From assembly GCA_013812385.1 (NCBI GenBank), contig JACCTM010000316.1:1-9651 (forward strand): a stretch of DNA of 9,651 nt. The letters are read 5' to 3'. Position numbers and translations under genes: made by a program. This DNA comes from Geodermatophilaceae bacterium. Its GTDB lineage: Bacteria; Actinomycetota; Actinomycetes; Mycobacteriales; Geodermatophilaceae. Positions 6,449 to 9,651 of this stretch are shown piece after piece (the stretch's first letter is position 1; each line of letters begins with the position of its first letter). The notes under the pieces are model-generated. The model worked only from the letters and a program-made list of their open reading frames with translations, did no database searches and was not told where the DNA came from.

Positions 6449-8068
6449 TCAAGCCAGGGAAGATGACCGCGGATAGGCGTCCGCTGGGTCGGTCAGCACG
6501 TTGACCACGTATGGGACGTCGGCCGCAAAGGCGCGAGTCAGGGCGGGGCCGAGGTCGCCGGGCGCGGTCACGGTCTCCCCCGCCCCGCCCAGCGCGCTGA
6601 CGACCTCGTCGTACTTGAGGCCCGGTTGCAGATCCGCGGCGACGTCGTACCCGTAGAGCTGCTGCATCGGGTGCTTCTCCAGCCCCCAGATGCCGTTGTT
6701 GCCCACCACGATGACAACCGGAAGCTTCTGCCGGACAAGGCTCTCGGCATCCATGAGGGAGAACCCTGCCGCACCGTCGCCCAACACCACGCACACCTGC
6801 GACGAAGGACGGGACAGCCGCGCGCCCATCGCGTAACCCATCGACGTACCCAGGCAGCCGTACGGGCCGGGGTCCAGCCAGCACCCCGGGGTGTAGGAGT
6901 CGAGGTACTTCCCCGCATAGGAGACGAAGTCTCCCCCGTCACAGATGACAACCGCGTCCCGATCCAAGACCTTGCGCAGTTCGCCGTACACCCGACTGGG
7001 CTTGATGGGGTCGGAGTCCGCTCCCAGCGCGGCGCCCTCCTTGTCCCGGGCAGCGACCTCGGCCTCGCGCAGATTCAGCAGCCAGGGTTCGTGATCGGCC
7101 CGAGTGCCGCCGTATTCGGACAGGCCGCCGAACACAGCCCGCAGGTCACCGCTGACCCGCACCGAGGCCTTGAGATGGGGTGCGTGTTGGCTTGGGTCGT
7201 CGACGATGTGCACCACACGAGCTGCCCCGAAATCGCCGAAGCCGAGCCGAAAGTCCAACGGAGTTCCGACCACGGCGATGACATCGGCCTGCTGAAAGGC
7301 TGTGCGACGGGCGCGGGAAAAGGCGAGATCGTCGTCTGCGGGCAGGCAACCGCGGCCCATCCCGTTGCTGAACACCGGAAGACGCAACGCCCGCGCGGCT
7401 TCGGCGAGTTCGTGCCACGCTCCGTCTGCGTACACGTCGGTCCCCGCCAGCACCACCGGACGCTGCGCCTCGGCGAGAACGCGGGCGGCCTCGGTGATCT
7501 GGTCGGGATCGGCCTCGGGCCGTGACGGTGGGTCGCCCGAGGGAGCCCGCACCTCGGCCCGGCTGAAGAAGACATCCATCGGGATGTCCAGGAACACCGG
7601 CCCGCGATGTCCGGAAAGGGCGGCTTGCATGGAGCGATCCACGTCGTCGGGAATCGCATCCACACTGGTGCTGGTGGCGGCATGCTTGGTGATCGACGAC
7701 AGAATCGGGACGTGATCGATCTCTTGCAGAGACCCTGAGCCCCACCTGAACTGAGGGGCACGACCACCGATGACCATGACCGGTGAGCCGTTGAACTGTG
7801 CGGTCGTGACGGCGCTTATCCCGTTGGTGACACCCGGACCAGCGGTGAGGGCAGCCACCGCGGGACGCCGCTTCAACTTGGAAGTCGCCTCGGCGGCGAA
7901 CACCGCGGTCGCTTCGTGGCGCACGTCGTGAATCGGCAGCCCCGACGTATGCATGGCGTCGTAGAGGGGGAAGACATGGGCACCCGAGAGGGTGAACAGC
8001 TCCTCGACGCCGTACCGGCGCAGAGCGGCCAGAGCCAGGTCCCCACCGTGGCCTTCTATTCGAGTCAT
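6449..8068 (-). CDS. ilvG: Thiamine diphosphate-dependent acetolactate synthase-like enzyme (IlvG/Rv1820-like)
   Basis: A ThDP enzyme of the acetohydroxyacid synthase/decarboxylase superfamily, 539 aa from the chosen start. The N-terminal PYR domain contains FTLSGAHVFPLYD and VRHEATAVFAAEA, with Glu52 as the ThDP-activating glutamate; GPGVTNGISAV follows. The central domain holds RPVVLAG and VGTPLDFRLGFG. The C-terminal PP domain has GDGAAGF, starting the GDG-(about 25)-NN Mg-ThDP motif (GDG 430-432, NN 457-458), then GIWGLEKHPM and a closing NVLTDP-x-x-AYPR. These blocks closely resemble mycobacterial Rv1820, annotated ilvG. No regulatory subunit gene lies nearby, so a role in branched-chain amino acid synthesis is unproven; oxalyl-CoA decarboxylase or another 2-keto acid carboligase is possible. 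ATG 8068 has GAGG 5 nt upstream; ATG 8092 (8 codons longer) is the alternative. It begins 35 bp after the transferase gene, probably in one transcript. Confidence 0.85.
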   Translation of the reverse strand: MTRIEGHGGDLALAALRRYGVEELFTLSGAHVFPLYDAMHTSGLPIHDVRHEATAVFAAEATSKLKRRPAVAALTAGPGVTNGISAVTTAQFNGSPVMVIGGRAPQFRWGSGSLQEIDHVPILSSITKHAATSTSVDAIPDDVDRSMQAALSGHRGPVFLDIPMDVFFSRAEVRAPSGDPPSRPEADPDQITEAARVLAEAQRPVVLAGTDVYADGAWHELAEAARALRLPVFSNGMGRGCLPADDDLAFSRARRTAFQQADVIAVVGTPLDFRLGFGDFGAARVVHIVDDPSQHAPHLKASVRVSGDLRAVFGGLSEYGGTRADHEPWLLNLREAEVAARDKEGAALGADSDPIKPSRVYGELRKVLDRDAVVICDGGDFVSYAGKYLDSYTPGCWLDPGPYGCLGTSMGYAMGARLSRPSSQVCVVLGDGAAGFSLMDAESLVRQKLPVVIVVGNNGIWGLEKHPMQQLYGYDVAADLQPGLKYDEVVSALGGAGETVTAPGDLGPALTRAFAADVPYVVNVLTDPADAYPRSSSLA

Positions 8069-8103
8069 TCGAGCCTCATTGGCTGCGCTCATGTCAGGCA
8101 ACG

Positions 8104-8832
8104 CTAGTCGGCGCCCCCGGCCGCGTGAGCACGGGCGGCAAGCGCGGTCTTGACCTGGATGTCTGCCAGCGCCGCACGGGTTCGCCGAGCCTCGGCGTGG
8201 GCGGCCTGTCGATCGGCGATCACTCGAGCGGGGGCCCCAGCGACGACGGTGTACGGCGGGACGTGCCGCGTCACCACCGAGTTGGCGCCGACCACGGCGC
8301 CGTCTCCCACACAACAGCCACGCAGGACGGTGGCTTTGATCCCCAACCAGCAGCCGGCACCGATCCGAACGGGTGCCTTGACGATGCCCTGGTCCTTGAT
8401 CGGCCTGCCCAGATCGTCGGTGCGGTGGTCGAAGTCCCCGATGTAGACGTAGTCCGCGATCAGGGCGCCGGGGCCGATCTCCACGTCCAGATAGGAATTG
8501 ACGATCGTGTGACGTCCGAAGACCGTCTTGTCGCCGACTCGCAGAGTCCCTTCATGGGCGCGCAGGGCGGTGTCGTCACCGATGTGCACGAATCCACCGA
8601 GGATCAACCTGCCGTAGCCGGGACGCGCTTCGAGCTCGACCCGTCGACCGAGAAAGACCATGCCCTGCAAGATGACTGATGGTTGTCGAATTCGGAGCCG
8701 GAGCAGCCGGAGGTACCGGACGAGGTAGTACGGCGTCCAGGCGCGATGCCGGATCACCCACCGCAGGGAGGCCAGCGTCAGCAATCGAAAACGTGGCTCA
8801 CCTCCGGAGGCGGCAACTGTCCTTTTCACCAC
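8104..8832 (-). CDS. Left-handed beta-helix (hexapeptide repeat) acyltransferase, Rv3034c-like
   Basis: A trimeric LbH-fold O- or N-acyltransferase of the WbbJ/NodL type, likely modifying a sugar or cell-envelope glycan with acetyl- or acyl-CoA. The sequence shows an N-terminal basic helical stretch (SLRWVIRHRAWTPYYL) and then hexapeptide turns with I/V/L every six residues: VFLGRRVELEA, LILGGFVHIGDD, LRVGDKTVFGR, VRIGAGCWLGIKATVLRG, VGDGAVVGANSVVT. DFDHRTDD supplies the probable catalytic His, and VVAGAPARVI is the typical end of the helix. A charged Ala/Arg tail of about 35 residues follows. The frame is open to a GTG at 8865, giving 253 aa, but I prefer GTG 8832 (242 aa): a TACCGT -10-like box ends 6 nt before it, as in leaderless transcripts. 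It resembles mycobacterial Rv3034c from the same genomic neighbourhood. The acceptor is unknown. Confidence 0.88.
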   Translation of the reverse strand: MVKRTVAASGGEPRFRLLTLASLRWVIRHRAWTPYYLVRYLRLLRLRIRQPSVILQGMVFLGRRVELEARPGYGRLILGGFVHIGDDTALRAHEGTLRVGDKTVFGRHTIVNSYLDVEIGPGALIADYVYIGDFDHRTDDLGRPIKDQGIVKAPVRIGAGCWLGIKATVLRGCCVGDGAVVGANSVVTRHVPPYTVVAGAPARVIADRQAAHAEARRTRAALADIQVKTALAARAHAAGGAD

Positions 8833-8838
8833 GACAAA

Positions 8839-8848
8839 ACGGTAACCT
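8839..8848. promoter_or_regulatory. Overlapping divergent -10 boxes between transferase and small-protein genes
   Basis: The 7-bp near-symmetric GGTAACC core supplies a TAnnnT box on each strand: TAACCT (8843-8848) reading rightwards towards the gene at 8901, and TACCGT (rc of 8839-8844) reading leftwards, ending 6 nt from GTG 8832. The -35 regions are not consensus, which is common in high-GC actinomycetes. If both are used, the two genes cannot be transcribed freely at once, since their polymerase footprints overlap. A 10-bp palindrome, CCTCCGGAGG (8801-8810), lies nearby inside the transferase gene. Confidence 0.35.
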
Positions 8849-8900
8849 GGGGCCACCGAACGCACCGGCCGGCCAGCAGGTCGGAAGTCGAAGGAGGACC

Positions 8901-9125
8901 GTGGACAAGCAGGATGGAGCCGAGTCCGACGTCCCTGACGATGACGCGGAGGCGACGGGAAGGCCTACCGGCGGAGATCCGGATGTACACGGCGGCGACA
9001 GCGAGGCAACCACCGGGTCAGGTGAATCCGGCGTCTTTGTGGGGCGTACGGCAGGGCAGGACGAAGGCTATGCCGGTCAGACCGGAGCCGAGGCCCGCGG
9101 CGCGGACCAGTCCCGAGACCCCTGA
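8901..9125 (+). CDS. Small acidic, probably disordered hypothetical protein
   Basis: GTG 8901 is preceded by AAGGAGG (8891-8897), the strongest Shine-Dalgarno in the window, though only 3 nt away. The 74-aa product begins VDKQDGAESDVPDDDAEATG and is rich in Asp, Glu and Gly, with no cysteine, signal peptide or membrane segment. The C-terminal part, GVFVGRTAGQDEGYAGQTGA followed by EAR, recalls short actinobacterial proteins ending in a GR-x-x-G-x-D-x-GYAG-x-TGAE pattern; that is from memory, not from a search, and no function is known to me. The gene is divergent to the transferase, with a possible TAACCT -10 at 8843-8848. Low complexity in the first half is the main reason for caution. The same frame stays open upstream to 8679, but that part is antisense to the transferase gene. 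Confidence 0.6.
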   Translation: MDKQDGAESDVPDDDAEATGRPTGGDPDVHGGDSEATTGSGESGVFVGRTAGQDEGYAGQTGAEARGADQSRDP

Positions 9126-9222
9126 GCCAGCGCTCGAGCAGCTGGTCAGAGCTTGGCCTGGTCCAGAACTGGCGTCCTTTCTCGGTGCACCCGAGGCGTT
9201 CCTGCGCCACCTCATCGACTGA
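9070..9222 (+). CDS. Possible short ORF or gene remnant overlapping the small acidic protein gene
   Basis: ATG 9070 opens a 50-codon frame, out of phase with the acidic protein, that continues past that protein's stop at 9125 to TGA 9220-9222. Its second half reads PALEQLVRAWPGPELASFLG then APEAFLRHLID, which has amphipathic helical character and G/C-rich third positions (CTC, GAG, CAG, CTG, GTC). AGGA lies about 8 nt upstream of the ATG. I do not recognise the family. It could be a translationally coupled small gene, the tail of a decayed gene, or chance. The remaining spacer to 9333 holds no other ORF that I can support. Confidence 0.25.
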   Translation: MPVRPEPRPAARTSPETPEPALEQLVRAWPGPELASFLGAPEAFLRHLID

Positions 9223-9320
9223 ATCCGGCTCATCATCGGCTAGCCCTCGCCGGCGTGGAACCTTCCGAAAAAGATTGTGGGCCAGTCGAATTTGGCTCCG
9301 GGAATGTCAGACTCCCGCAC

Positions 9321-9326
9321 TACCGT
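9321..9326 (+). promoter_or_regulatory. Candidate leaderless -10 box for the DUF222 gene
   Basis: TACCGT fits TAnnnT and ends 7 nt before ATG 9334, which would place transcription initiation at or next to the start codon. There is no Shine-Dalgarno before this ATG, which fits leaderless translation, common in actinomycetes. No -35 consensus is seen. Confidence 0.3.
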
Positions 9327-9333
9327 TATTCAC

Positions 9334-9651
9334 ATGACAGCCACCCAGACCGTGCCGGCTCCGTGCCCCGGACCGGCTCGATCTGTGGCGGATCGAGGCC
9401 CGGTGGCAACCGCACGGGCCGCGATGTCAGAGGCGCTGCAACGAGCAATCTGGTCGCGCGCGGGGTGCCACGTCGACCCGGGCGTGGCTGCGGTCAGCTC
9501 ATCTGATCGCCCCGTACGAAGCGGCCAAACTCGTCTCGACGGCGAAGGCGCTGCGCACCGAATTACCGGCAGTCGCCGAGGCGCTCGGCACCGGTTCAGT
9601 CTCTTTGGCCCAGGCCGAGGTCATCGTCACCGCGATCGGTGACCTGCCAGC
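9334..9651 (+). pseudogene. DUF222 / 13E12-type HNH endonuclease gene, frameshifted and cut by the window edge
   Basis: ATG 9334 starts MTATQTVPAPCPGPA and runs in frame to IWSRAG near 9465, after which that frame becomes nonsense. Removing the T at 9466 restores the reading as RAGATSTRAWL and then RSAHLIAPYEAAKLVSTAKA, followed by SVSLAQAEVIVTAIGDLPA, the classic DUF222 helical region, which stays open to the right edge. Only about 45 residues precede the S-T-x-AWL motif, where relatives usually have about 70-100, so an internal deletion in the N-terminal part is also likely. DUF222 proteins often carry a C-terminal HNH nuclease domain and occur in many copies in actinomycete genomes (REP13E12 in mycobacteria); that domain would lie beyond the window. 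Their function is not established. Sequencing error is possible for the one-base shift, less so for the missing segment. Confidence 0.7.

Noticed and set aside
6626..7525. A 299-codon plus-strand ORF
   Set aside because: It is antisense to the ThDP enzyme gene, whose motifs on the minus strand are complete; no domain seen in the plus-strand product.
8069..8314. N-terminal extension of the ThDP enzyme frame up to 8314
   Set aside because: The added residues are Arg-rich nonsense and overlap the 3' part of the transferase gene. Family N-termini begin near MTRIEGHGGDL, with GAGG upstream.
8683..9222. A 179-codon plus-strand ORF spanning the transferase 5' end and the small acidic protein gene
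   Set aside because: Its first 70 codons are antisense to the transferase and the middle is out of phase with the frame preceded by AAGGAGG. Only the last part (9070-9222) is kept, as a low-confidence feature.
9231..9241. CTCATCATCGG, similar to the arm of the 6365-6431 hairpin
   Set aside because: The match is short and imperfect, with no inverted partner nearby, so it is not evidence of a repeat family or mobile-element end.
1..9651. CRISPR arrays, tRNA or rRNA genes, riboswitches, and intact transposases
   Set aside because: I looked for regularly spaced direct repeats, cloverleaf-like segments and transposase motifs on both strands and saw none. A covariance-model scan would be needed to exclude small RNAs.

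Overview
The window looks like chromosome from a high-GC actinomycete. The evidence is the strong G/C preference at third codon positions, frequent GTG starts, and a gene order that, from memory, resembles the Mycobacterium tuberculosis Rv3024c-Rv3034c neighbourhood: mnmA/trmU, iscS, etfA (fixB), etfB (fixA), a divergent GH57 glucan enzyme, and a hexapeptide-repeat transferase. No database search was possible, so the genus is not named.

Left part (1-3958, minus strand): an apparent co-directional run etfB > etfA > iscS > mnmA. EtfB and EtfA form the FAD electron-transfer flavoprotein. IscS supplies persulfide sulfur, and MnmA uses such sulfur to make 2-thiouridine in tRNA, so the last two genes are a functional pair. 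mnmA runs off the left edge. A 129-bp spacer separates etfB from the divergent GH57 alpha-glucan branching-type enzyme (4088-5617, plus strand). The methyltransferase and glycosyltransferase that accompany these genes in mycobacteria are absent here.

Middle part (5618-6448): a stretch of gene decay. A GrpB-family gene (minus) survives as three ordered fragments in three different frames. A GNAT acetyltransferase gene (plus) keeps only its N- and C-terminal ends. A small uncharacterised gene overlapping the GNAT stop is broken by an apparent one-base deletion. A 67-nt inverted repeat then lies between convergent genes and probably acts as a bidirectional terminator.

Right part (6449-9651): two minus-strand genes, a left-handed beta-helix transferase followed by a ThDP-dependent acetolactate-synthase-like enzyme. 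Divergent to them is a small acidic protein gene with a strong Shine-Dalgarno sequence. Last comes the start of a DUF222/HNH (13E12-type) gene that is frameshifted, probably internally deleted, and cut by the right edge.

I found no convincing new multi-gene system. The most informative signals are the decayed genes, which standard ORF calling misses, the large hairpin, and two candidate leaderless promoters. No tRNA, rRNA, CRISPR array or intact mobile element was seen.
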